Source of the DNA: Caprimulgus europaeus
Taxonomy: Eukaryota; Chordata; Aves; Caprimulgiformes; Caprimulgidae
DNA: 64,000 bases
Assembly: GCA_907165065.1 (NCBI GenBank)
Contig: OU015523.1
Coordinates: 115,284,246 to 115,348,245, forward strand
Direction of reading: 5' to 3'
The notes under the pieces: model-generated
Databases searched by the model: none
Seen by the model: the letters and a program-made list of their open reading frames with translations, nothing else
What the model was told of the DNA's origin: nothing
Translations under genes and position numbers: made by a program
Shown: one piece after another, positions 1-12,175 of the stretch
Layout of the letters: each line of letters opens with the position of its first letter
How positions within the stretch are numbered: position 1 is the first letter of the stretch

Positions 1-3000
1 TCTGATACTGTACGTTTCGCTGCCATGACAACTAAATGTTTTCTGCCCATCTGTATGGTGACAGAATAGATGTATACATCTGTTCATGAATCTTGCTTTT
101 AAAAGACAAATAATATTTTCCCAACCTTTGTATGTTTTTAAAGCTCTTTCCAGAATGAAGCAGAATATTGCAGCTCCTCTAGAACAGTGGTCCATAAATC
201 ACACCACACAGGCAGTATGCTGCCCAGGAGACACTCTTAGCATTGCTCGTTGCCACCACAAATGAAAAAGTCAAAACGGAGGCTGGTGACAAAGACCGGG
301 GAACGTTACCTTCAGCACACGTTCCCTCCCCGTGTTGCCTTTGCTTATCACCATTAGCAATATCACTACCTTGAGACCTACTTCCTTACTGGCTGATTAG
401 AAACACAAAGCCATTTTCACAAAAAAAAAAGGACAATATATGAATTATTAGGGACAGGGAAAGGCATTTTATTGCCGTGTAGTTTAATAATTCTTTAAAA
501 TCTTTGTAATATCTTCCATCTTAAGGCTTCCACATCTTTAGAATACATAATTCAATAAACAAATTAACTTCAGTGACATCAAGCAACTCAACCAAGGCTG
601 TAGCATCACTAATCTTTGCATTTGCCTTGTCCTTAGGCATTTCCATTAAATAAAAACTCCTTTTCTGCACTACCAAGCCCTAACCCTACAGCCAGGCCAA
701 GCTCTGACACTGGCACATGAAATTATTCCCAATCACAATAAGCAACAGATTCCTGAAATCTGTTCCTGAATCTTTAGACAGATTTCCAACTCTGTGCATT
801 AGCCCCAGATTAGTGAAAAAAATGGGAAAAAAAAAAAAAAAGGTTCTGAAGTTAAAGTACTGCAACATGGAAACAACAGGGGCTTTGACAGGGAGTAGTT
901 TGGAATTTAAATTGTACTGAGAAGGGAGACACTTCCAGACACTGAAGTAACAAACAAACAACAAAATAAAACAATAAAAAAATCCAACACAGAGAAGGTC
1001 AAGCATTGCACAAAAGAAATGAGAGGACTAAAGCTCTCATCGAGGGGTAGAAGTCAATATGGTTACTGAAACAGTGGGAAAATGAGATAAATACGAGACA
1101 GCAGAGCATCCCTAAAAGAGCTACTACCATCTTTTATGCCACATAACACAGCAAACGATTTGGCAAGGCAGTGGAGCCATGCTAGACACGTTCCTTCAGC
1201 ACATTTTTGAGCCAAAATATCACATGGTGCAGGCAGCATTAATCTGCTTCCCAGCTTCCACGTGCTGCCTCGAACTGCCTGGACCCAAGCCCAAAAATGG
1301 GAATTAGTTACTCAGATTAATTCCCGTCACCTCTTTGGTGAACCTCGTACTGGATTTAAAACAAGGACGCCATGGCAGGGCTCCTTGCTGACATGGCAAT
1401 TACTCGAAGCATGCAGGTTAGCTAGTAGCTGCCCAAACTATTTATTAAGTTAAATGAAGAGAGAAGCATTGACTGAGCTCCTGGTGAGCCTTGCCCTCAC
1501 CTACAGCCTTCCCACCCTCTACGCTCACCTGAGCTGCATGCACCAAAGCACAGCACGTTTTGGGTGGGCTCTGCCAACGCTGTCCCGCAGCCAGGGGTGG
1601 CCAGCACTGCTGGTGAGTGGCCAGCAGTTTGGGCATGTCACTGGCTGTGCAGGGCTGGAGGTCTTCCTGCTATTGAGGGGATAACCTGGAATGAAACGTC
1701 TGGTTCTGTTTAGCAGCAGAGCCCCATCTCACCCTGTACCCATGATAAATTATTTGCAGTATCACAGAAAGCGTTATCTGGCTCCAAAACACCCAAGTGG
1801 TTTTTTCCCCACAGTGTTCTGAGAGGCAGGGGTACAACTCCTCCAAAAGTATGGCTAAAAAAATACCATAGCTGCATTTTTTACCCTCTGAAAATGATGC
1901 ATCATTGGACTAGCCGCAGCATGGAGCGACAGCCAGTCCCTTGGCCAGGCCAAATGGAGACACAGTGGTTATGACAGGCAGGGAGCAAGAGGAAGGATTC
2001 GTCTCATTTAATCCTGGAATTTATTTACTATTTCATCTCCAGCCAGCACTGTAGGAAGCCAGGTTTTGGAGCATCATTCAACCCTGGAAGGCTGGAAGGA
2101 ACAATCAGGCAATCTGAGCACATGGCTGTTGGGTATGTCCAGTGCAGTCAATGTAACATTTCAATAGTTAATTATTTGGAATAAATGTACTAGTTGAAAT
2201 AGGTCACTGTGATGCTACAGTTCTCCTTGAGGATTACACTGGGAAAGAAGTGACTCCTGAAGGGACTTCTCCTTTAACACCCTCGAACTCCAAATACCAA
2301 GTGATTGCGTTACACACAACGACTGCAATGCATTTTGATACGTGTTTCCATCAAAATCACCCAGAGCATTTTAAAGCCATTAATCATGCCAGCATCACAA
2401 CTGGCACAAAAATGCCTTTGACAATGTGATGATCATGAGACTTATTGTACAGACAGGTAAAGTGAGGCATGAAAAGGTTAGTCGTACTGCCAAAGGGATT
2501 TTATCTCTCCCTGTAACACGTAGTAAGCAGCTTCATCCATCTGATAGTTGCTCTGACTTGTGATTTCGGCTCGAGGCTCAGGAGCCCACACCACAAACAC
2601 CATGTAGCAAATAAGCATCCTAATCAGCTAACACAGCAAATCCCCGTGTTAGCACACATCCTGCTCGCTCCATCACAGCTGTCCCTTCCGCACCGAAGCC
2701 AGGACAAAGCAGTAGCTCTCACCACATGTTATTTCTAAGCCATTCCCTCAGCCTGCTACAATCACTTCTGGTTTATCAGAACGACTCTCCATTGAGGAAC
2801 CTGTACAAAACAGGTAGTTAAAAATTTCCTATATGGAAAAGTTGAAAATGTCCATATATGGCAACCCAACCCTTAGCTTTGTACCTGATCTCCCTTATCT
2901 ACCTCCACTAAAATGCCCAGTGTTTGTAGGGCCCATAAATGCAATCAGGGGACTGATCCCTTCACTCCTTTTATCAAAAATAAATAAATAAATAAATAAA

Positions 3001-4424
3001 AATTAGTTCTTCTCTCTTTGCTTTCTTGAACTGGCTTACCAAGTGGCTACATGCAAAACCAGAGTCACTGCAGGGAGGTTGTAGGAAAGAGCAGTCAGGA
3101 CCAGTAATGGGCTGCCTTTATTGTGGTAAGAACAGATATATGACAGGTTTTAAGGGAGCTGGGAACTACAGTCTTATTTTATGAAAAATATGGGATTCTT
3201 CACCAGCAATTCAACAGCTGGAGGGTTTTTTTGGGGTTGTTTTGGTTTGGTTTTTTTTCTATATAGATCAGCTCTTTAGGAACCATGCGCTGGGAAGATG
3301 GTATCTCCTGGATCCAGGTGACTAGGGAAAGGAGATCACTGCTCCTTTGCTAGAGGTTTCCATCCCCTCTAGGGACTTCCCAGGAGAGTCCAAACCCTCT
3401 TGTCAAAGTGAACTGGATTACAATTGACAGTGTAAAACACCCTGGTTACTCTCCCTGTGACCACATGGTTATTTCTGACCACATTCATTGTCTAGATGGA
3501 GCTTCCAACTGGTATCAGAGGAGTTTTAATTTGCAAGTACAGAGAAAAAGAAACAGATTTTCTGAGAATTAGCTGGATTTTATCTTTGCCAATGACAGAT
3601 TAATGTTCATTATGAAAGATTAAACAATTAAAGGAAATCCTCATGAAAGAGCAGAAACATAATCAACAAGTTTCAAACACTGGTATGTTTACATGAAGAC
3701 AACACAAACCCTTCTGTGCTCCTAACAATATAGGACTACCACACTTTGCATTGCAACAATAGTCACAGCCAGCAATCTCCATCAGCAAAATGCTGGGGTT
3801 TTTCCCCACTTCTAGCATCAACAAATTCAATCTTTATAGCTCAGATTATTCAGATAAAATTTAGATATTACCTTCCATCTTTAGAGGGAAGCAGCAATGG
3901 AAACAGCGATCGGTTTTGACAATAAATTGATGGGCAGCTAAACTCTAGAGTCAGCAGTCCTAAATTCACGAGGTCACATTTATTAAACAGAATTTGCCAT
4001 TTACCCCTTAGCCAGCACAGCTAAACAGCAGTTACATTCCTTCCTCATAAACAGTCCCCATCTCCTCTCAAAATGTCACTGTAAGAACAATCTCCCTATT
4101 TGATCATTTTGCCTTTCTCCAGAAAGACATTTTGCACATCAGAAGCAGCTTGCTGCCCACACTGAACACCACGCTCCTAAAGGGAAGATATCTCATTAAA
4201 GGCAGAGCCACATCAGGATGCAAAGGAGCCACATGCTTGCAAAAAGCACCTTATCTCATTAGCAAATGGCTGTTGTAACTGCTTGTCGTGGAGATGATGA
4301 CACACCATTAATTTGCTCTGCATGTAGGTACTGAAGGGACAGCAGGCACTTCCCCAGCCCTGGTACTGTGGGAGAAAAAAAATAAAAGCACATGTTAAAA
4401 GTTTGTGAGGCTTCTAATAGAAGC
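1..4424 (-). other. FAT3 intron following the start-codon exon, distal part
   Basis: No exon, RNA gene or recognisable transposon was found here. The sequence is AT-rich. It holds a poly-A tract at 827-841 and a (TAAA)n microsatellite at 2976-3002. Short open frames present are not similar to any protein I know. Confidence 0.6.
2976..3002. repeat. (TAAA)n microsatellite
   Basis: Five uninterrupted TAAA units flanked by A runs. Confidence 0.95.
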
Positions 4425-5046
4425 TCAATATGAGAGAACTGTGTGCTGCTGTGGCAAAGCAAGCCATCAGGATGCTAGACTGCATCAACAAAGGCATCAC
4501 CAGCAGAGATAAAGTTGTCATTATTCCACTGTACTCAGAGCTTGTCAGGCCACACCTGGAATACTGTGCTCAGTTTTGGTCCCTGCTATGCAAAAAAGAT
4601 GAGGACAGGCTGAAGAGGGTCCAGAGAAGGGCCATTAAGCTGATCAAAGGACTGGGAAGCCTGCCATATGAGGAAAGGCTGAGAGAACTGGGTTTGTTCA
4701 GCCTTGAGAAAAGAAGGGTCAGAGGAGACCTTATCACCATGTTCCAGTACTTAACAGGTGGATACAAGGAAGATGGAGACTCCCTTTTTACAAGGAGTCA
4801 CATGGAAAAGAGGAGGGGTAATGGGTACAAGTTAATTCTGGGGAGATTCTGATGGGACACAAGGAAAATTTTTCACAATGAGAACAATCAGCCATTGGGA
4901 TAATGTCCCCAGGAAAGTCATGGATTCCACAACATTGGACACTTTCTAGATTCAGCTGGACAGGTCTAGACTATGTTTTTGCCAAGAAAGGCTGAAACAG
5001 TGGATCCTTGAGGTCCCTTCCAACCTGGTATTCTATGATTCTATGA
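4425..5046 (+). mobile_element. CR1 LINE, 3' fragment with ORF2 C-terminus
   Basis: The reading frame at 4430-4852 encodes the region after the reverse transcriptase of CR1 ORF2 (LVRPHLEYCAQFWS, RVQRRAIKLIKGL, ERLRELGLFSLEKRR, RRGNGYKL). It stays open for 140 codons. The 3' UTR follows and ends with GGTCCCTTCCAACC and two TTCTATGA units, the CR1 tail. The copy is 5'-truncated, the usual outcome of target-primed reverse transcription. It lies antisense to FAT3. The exact left edge is uncertain. Confidence 0.93.
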
Positions 5047-8000
5047 AGTAGCTCACATGGGCTGAATCTGCTGTATTCACTGTTTCCTTAAGGAGAAGGG
5101 TGAGGTGAGTGTCTCCCAAGAGCACTGCTGGGAAAGGTTAAAGACAGGGAGGCTGCCCCATCCCTGGGAAGGACCCACAGCCACTCAGAGCACCCAGTGC
5201 CACCCAAAAGAATCAGCCCCAAAGTTTGTCTGAGGTTTTGCTCTAATCTTCCTCTGGCTGCTGGCAGCCCAGCTATCCTGGGCTATCCCTGGATAGGGGG
5301 AGTTGGTAAAATCTGTCCCATCTCACATTGTATGCTATGGTCAAGTACAGATTCACCACAGAGATGCTGAACACCTCAAGTTCCCACTGCTTTAAACAAA
5401 TTTCTACATTGCCACTCCCCCCTGCCTAAAGAAAAGGAATCAAACTATTAATTTATCTATACCTCTCACACCCTTTCAGTAAAATAGGAAACTACATAAA
5501 TGTTGTACATCAAAGACCTTGCTTCATTAAAATGTGAAAAATAATTTGTGTACTTTAGATGAAAGGTGTTCTGGGACTGTGAAGTATTCTGGCAAATTTA
5601 ATTAAATCCCACAGTTATTCTCTCACAAAAATAAGGCTTTTGGGGAAAAAAAGAAGTTATTAAAAATTTAACTGATTCACAGTTCAGTTTTTTTTTTTTT
5701 TTCTTTTTGTAAAATCTTTACCTTATAAACTGAACCAGTGGTAGAAGTAAAATTATTTTTAATGACCAATGCATAAAGTTCAATTTCCAGAACATGAATT
5801 CTCAGTAAAACTTTTAAATGAAGAGGAAAAACCCCTAAATAATTATGCATATAATTCATTATGGACTGCAATGATCCAAAATCAGAAATTAATTTGCTAT
5901 GCAAATTTTAGCAAAACTGAAAAAAATGAAGGCTTCAGCTGTGAAGATGGGCAGATTTAGTTGTCACGTTGTGGAAGCAGAGTACTATTGAAACCACATA
6001 CAATCAGATTACTCTCCAGGTCAATATAAATGCTTCTTCATAACTAGTCCTGACATAAACTAAAGCAGGAAAGTTTAATTTCATTCCTCATAGTCACTAG
6101 GATGATTATTCATCAGTGCTAATGGCCATGAGCTCAGGTTTATAACTAAAAACTGATTTTCACTGGCAAAAGCAGACCCGTAGCTCAAGACAGACCCAAC
6201 CCTCAGTACCTCCTAAGCCCCAGAGCTGCACGCCTCTCCAGTCCATCACCTTGGGGATCTGCCAGTTGTAGAGTAGAGCACATTTTGCTCAACTCCAAGA
6301 TGAAAATATCATGGAAGTAACTGAAAAGCATTTCCTAAGAGAAGCAGCTTCAGACCTCCTCTGTCTCAAGGGCAGGTTGTGGTAACCAGACTGTCACCAA
6401 TGGGGAACAGCTGCGAAGTTGAGATGTTGGCTACAAAGATATTGTTTGGTGAGTAGCTTCAGGATACTGTATAGATAAGAAAGAGAAAAAAAAAATCAAC
6501 ATGTACATCTAAATGGAGGGGCAGGTCAGCTCCACAGCAGGTCCTGATGTCCTCAATCATTTAGATGGGGGATGCATGAGAGGGAACCACAGCTCCCTGC
6601 AAACCCATGCTCCCCATTTTCTTTCTCGTTCCCCTGATGCAGAGAGCAGGGAGGAAACCTGTGCAGAGTCCTACATCTGCACACACTTCCCACTCCCACG
6701 GTGCAGTGCAGCAACACCTGCCTGAGCAGAGGACAGGTACCCCCAGCAGGACTCACCCAACCACCTTTCACCACCTGGAGTAGGACTCACCTCACCTTAG
6801 ATAAGCACAGCGTTCATATCCAACCTACGGGAGACATTTAACCAAGGGAGTGACTCCATACAAGATGAATGATGCCCCATGTCATGTGTCCAACTTAATC
6901 CCCATGCTAGCTAATTACAATGCCAGGGAGGGTAGCTCACGGCCCAGTGAGAGATCATGAAGCTTCCCACCCCACATCCCTGCCCCATGCTCTGCAAAAT
7001 CCTGGAGATGCAGAGCTGTCCTCAAAACATCCCCAGAAAAAGAGAAAGATGCAACAAACTCCTAACCACAACTGAACAGATCTACCCCTTTTGTTAGCCA
7101 CGGACAAAATGATCAGGTCAATGCTAGCAGACAACTTCACTTTGAGAAACACAAAAATATATTAGTGCGAACGCCTAATGCAAACCAACTGCGATGAAAA
7201 CTCCCTCCCCACACGCACTCTGTTTGGCTTTCTCTCAGTTGTTTCTTATTGGCAACACTTCAATGCTAATAAGACACCATAAGTGTATAAAATTTAATAA
7301 AGATGTTTACATTAAACAGCAGACTACAGATTAAAAGAATCTGCTCCATGAACTATAGAAGCTCATCTCCAAACATCTATTTTCAGGTAAACACGTACAT
7401 ATGAATAGAAAGAGATCTAATAGTGTAAGGATTTTTTAATTTTATTTTATTTTTACTCTGCTGCTAGGAAAGACCTAACAAGTTCCAAGACTTGAACACT
7501 GAAATTAGCCAAACAACCTTAACACATGACGCAATTTTTTAGCAATGAAAGATTGTAAGAGCTTTCCAAACAAGTGCCATTACTTGTAGTCCTTGTACTG
7601 CAAACAGCTTCGTAAAAAGTACCCTTTAATCCAGCTTCCAAGGTAAACCCTGGAGCGTGCCTACGTACTGAAGCAGGGGAAGAGATACGTGGACTTATTT
7701 GATCACTCCAGTGTTACCACCTGTCTCTGCTCCAAACCAGCCCCACAAATTCCTGACTAACTCTGTCCAGTTCTACTGCTCCCTACAAAGCCACACAACC
7801 TGCTGCAAGGGTCAGACAGCAGGATGTGCCCTCGATTTTATCGGTCACTGGAGATTCCTCTCTCTTGGACTTGTTTCAGGAAAGTTTAGGCAGTACACTG
7901 ACATGGCTCCACGTAATCTTAGACACTGTAGAAACATCCTGCTCTGTGCTTCCCCAGAGGACAGGACTGCTTGTATTGCCCTCCACGTGCTCCTAAGCTT

Positions 8001-9704
8001 GCAGTTTTGCATTAACGACATCACTTCCCAACACCCCCGGGCTTCCACTGGTGCCTCGGAATAGCTAAAATTGATTTTCCTCCCGTTTCCTCTGAACTAC
8101 CATGAATTGCTCACAGGGGAAGGCAGATCATGGTCTGAAGTGATGCCAGGATAAAGCTGATGCTCAGATGCTCAGACTGAACCCCAGACACTGGAAGTCA
8201 ATTTTTCTCTAATATCATCTGTCTGACTACCTTGTGGCTTGGTCCCATCGCTGGCACTGTGGGTATACGCTTTCTGGAGGAGGACCTGGGTAGAATTCAA
8301 TGGATGATGATGCACAGGATAACGTAGGGGTCACTTATAGGCTTACAAACTAAGGGAGAGAATAACAGAACACACAATAATACAAAATGCTCTTGGAGAC
8401 AAAGCTCGAGGGTGATAAAGGTGTCAGGAAGGAATACAAACTGCACATTTCTTTATTAATAATAAATTACTCCGAGATTGAGACAAAACGCCCTGTCATC
8501 AGGAGCATCCTAAACAATAAAGGAGATTCTCTAAATGTTTTCCAAAGAAGAGAAAATATGCAAATTACAGCTAGCTATAAAAATTGTACATTGTGAGCTG
8601 TTTTATGGGGTACAAAGCCAAGAGAGCTGAACAGTTTGAGTGGAATAATTCTGCATGACTGGCCTTACTTCGGAAACTTTGAAAGTATGTCAGAATGACA
8701 CTAAGGGCCCCTTAAAGTATTTTTGTAAGCTGATGAATATTGTTAAATAAAAAGCTAAACAAAGTCATTCCAGTGAAACCAAGACAAACCTTGTTCCTTT
8801 ACTAATTTACGGCTACAAATGACAAGGAAATTATAAACACACAGACAAAGAATTTATAAAAAAACATTTGGTTTTCAACCACAATTAATTTTAAAGAAAA
8901 AGAAAAATGTTAGCAATTACTTTCCTAAAATTGGAAATCATAAATGAAGGAAAGCTTGCACTATTAAAAGCTGCCAGAGATAACTCAAAGAACAACGATA
9001 ATGCGGTACCGCAGACTCAGAAATAGCTGCTCCCAGGAATGCTTTATTCATGCCTGACACAGATATAGGATGACAGACCAGATTTTGGCCAGGACCATGC
9101 TCTGTGATCTGTCTGGCATGCTCCTTGCCATAAAGGCTGCTGGAGAGCCATCACGGCTGGGCTGAGGACCAACGATCTCCAGTCCCAAGTGGATGCTGTA
9201 AGTGCCTCTCCCATGAGCATCCTGCTTTGCTGAGCCACCTCCCAACACCACCCACTGGCACTTCTCTTGTTGTATGGCCTGAAGTTACTTTGAAAACTGG
9301 TTTTAGAAGTTTGGGATAATTAAGCGGCTCTGAGATACTGGCTCTGGGCAATGGCATTTGCCTACACTCACCAGGAAAATGAAGAACATCTGTAACACTA
9401 ATGCCTCAGAACTCTACAATGAATTCAATTCTATCAGTGAGTTTTCCCAGATTTACTCACTAGCTCCTGGCAAGCTTTCATAAAACTAAACAAGTGAGGT
9501 GGAAAAAATCATGTACCACAAATAATTTTCAGTTTTACTTGATTTTCTTTCAAGGAAATGCTAACAATGGTCCCAGATAAATATTTATCAGACCATTCAA
9601 ATTGTAACAAATGAAAGTATCCTTCAACTTCCACACACAATAACCAAAAACTATTTTAGAAGACAGTGACAAGATTCAAAAAATAAATTTATTCCCTTCT
9701 GCCA
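5047..9704 (-). other. FAT3 intron sequence without recognised genes
   Basis: The only notable tract is a 15-base poly-T at 5688-5702. Open frames here are short, lack family motifs and look like chance. Any ancient decayed repeats are below what can be recognised by eye. Confidence 0.55.
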
Positions 9705-10007
9705 GATAGATATAACAGGGGGCCAGACTTTTCAGCAGTGGCCAGCCATAGGACAAGGGACAATGGGCACAAATTGGAACACAGGAGGTTCCACTTAAAC
9801 ATGAGGAAAAACTTCTTTGCTGTGAGAGTGCCAGAGCGCTGGGACAGGCTGCCCAGAGAGGTTGTGGGGTCTCCTTCTCTGGAGATGTTCAAAACCCACC
9901 TGGACACTTTCCTGTGCAACCTGGTATAGGGAACCTGCTTTGGCAGGGGGGTTGGACTGGATGATCTCCTGAGGTCCCTTCCAACACCTACCATTCTCTG
10001 ATCCTGT
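9705..10007 (+). mobile_element. CR1 LINE 3' fragment (different subfamily)
   Basis: This is a CR1 tail end covering the last ORF2 codons and 3' UTR. Recognisable parts are GACAATGGGCACAAATTGGA, GAGCGCTGGGACAGGCTGCC and GGTTGGACTGGATGATCTCC, then GAGGTCCCTTCCAAC and a diverged terminal repeat (CCATTCTCTGATCCTGTGA). It differs in wording from the copies near 31000 and 60000, which implies another CR1 subfamily. 5'-truncated; antisense to FAT3. Confidence 0.92.
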
Positions 10008-11703
10008 GAACAGTGCAGGCAGGTCTGGTTTACTGTAAACTATATCATCTTGTGTTTCTAGTTTCCATTATTAGTTGTTTGAAGCCACGATTAGAGTTTT
10101 CCAACACCGACTGACTTCTTTTTAAACTCTAGCCACAGTTTGTCAGAAATTTCTATCACTCTTGAGGTACCTTAAAAGGTATCAAACAGAAGATCGGACC
10201 GCTGTCCTTGGCACCATAAATAAATCCAGGAAGTCTGTAATAATTTGAACTCCACCTCCATTTAACAGTATCTTCAAGATTTCAGCACTGTGAAAGACAA
10301 GCTTGGCTGAAAGCACCTGAAGATAACAAGTTAATAGGGTCATCTCTAGCTTGCATTCTTATCAGAGGGCCTCTACAGGGGTGGAAATTAGTGCCAGCTA
10401 ATGCCTAAATTTAAAGTCCCAATGAAAATCAGGGGACTCCGGTTCCTGAATAACCTGAGCAAATTAAGTTAGTAAATTTTGAAAGCATAGCTTAAGTCCA
10501 TGCTTATGGGCTTTGCAAAAGCCTTAAAGATCCCCTAAGCATTTCATTAATACCACTATTTTATCTCTGTGTTAAATTTCAATAGGACTTTAAAAGATGT
10601 TTCAATCCTTTCCTGAGAAGCAGCAAAAGACTTACTGCTTCAGTCTTCTCACTTATGCAGTGGAGTGGAGTTACTCATTCCTTGCATCCCAGGGCACTGC
10701 CACATGAACTCTGGTCAAGCCTACAGAATTCTCCACAGCAGATGTTGAGTATGTCTAGTCTCTCTGCTTCTCTGGAAATAATTTCCTTCATTTGCTATTA
10801 CTAGTAGATCCACGGGTAGCATAGGGGTAAATAAAGAAACTCTTTGAGTGCCAGGCTGTTACATCAACTACGCACAGAGTAGAAACATATGCCAGACTAA
10901 AAAGTGGAGCTTGAGTAAAAAATGCTGTTTAGCTGAACCACAAATCATTAAAAAATGAGAAGGAAGATGTCAGCATTTAGGCTAGGAGTGATCTCATCTA
11001 ACGTAGCCTTTCAAAAACTCAAGAAGTCTTGCTAGTTGTCCAAGTCCCCACTGCAGCCAGAAAAGAGGTACTGCTAGATGGTATTTAGTCACTCAAGGTA
11101 GGTGCTATCATAAACCCATATGTATTTGTTGGACTCACCATCAGCTCCTGAGACAGCAAAAATACACTACTTTTTGCTGTGGTATCAGTGCTACACAGCT
11201 GTACATACCACAGCTGAGAAAATCCAGGTTTTTAAGAGGGCAGTAGAGGACCTCTAACAGAGACCATTTCCAGCAGAGTATTTACATCTATTAGAGTTAT
11301 CACAGTGATGAAAACTCAGAGCACACTGTCATCCCACAAAAATCTTTTACAGATCTCTGTTCATTTTGTGTTACAACAATCTGGAAATGTAGAAGGGGGT
11401 TTACATGATTCTCTTCTAAGGAACTACAATTAGCAGACTAGAGAGGCGTGTGGAGGAACACACCAAGCTGAAAGCAGTACCAGAGATTAAGAAATGGCTC
11501 CAGTTTCTCCCCAAGTTGCATAAGGAGAAGGTTACCACCCACTTCTGCAAGTAAGATCAAAGCATCAGTTCTTGATGACTTGCTATGTATATAAAAGAGG
11601 GTGGGATGCTCTGTCTAGCACTGAATCGTAAGAAAATGAAAAAAATACAAAACATTAGTTGCATAAACTCTCATCCTCTATACTCTTGAAAATCTTTCCA
11701 CTT

Positions 11704-11739
11704 TTTATTTCTAAAAGTGCATTTATTTCTAAAAGTGCA
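11704..11739. repeat. Exact 18-bp tandem duplication
   Basis: The unit TTTATTTCTAAAAGTGCA occurs twice back to back without mismatch. Confidence 0.95.
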
Positions 11740-12126
11740 GTGGCTTCATACTGAGAGACAATTCCCTGAAATTAGCCTAAAAACATCAAGCTGGTAGAGA
11801 AGAGTCATCACAAATTACCTGGCATGTAAACCTGACAGCATATATTCTTGTTTACAGTTAAGAGGAATGGGATACATCTGTCCAAAGCAAGGTGTTTAGT
11901 GTAGACTTCTACCCCTGAGCTAGTCAGACAAGGACCTTTGCACATTTTTAGAGCATGATACATACAACTTATTTCATATTTTTACTTTAGGGTAAAATGG
12001 ATCATGTTTCTCAGCTTCTCCCTGTTGACTATGAGGAAAGCCTGTAGTAACTAGTTCTGACTGTAGATGACCATATTTCATCCTATAGATTACATTTCTG
12101 GAGTCCAAGAGAATGAGACGGATGAG

Positions 12127-12175
12127 AAAAAAAAAAAAAAAAGGTTGGGGGGGGGGCAAAAAAAAAAAAAAAAAA
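12127..12175. repeat. Compound homopolymer tract A16-GGTT-G10-C-A18
   Basis: Sixteen A (12127-12142), GGTT, ten G (12147-12156), C, then eighteen A (12158-12175). Homopolymer lengths of this kind are prone to replication slippage and to assembly or read error. Confidence 0.9.

Noticed and set aside
4430..4852. 140-codon open frame as a host gene
   Set aside because: It encodes the C-terminal part of CR1 ORF2 and is followed by a CR1 tail; it is a truncated LINE, not a host gene.
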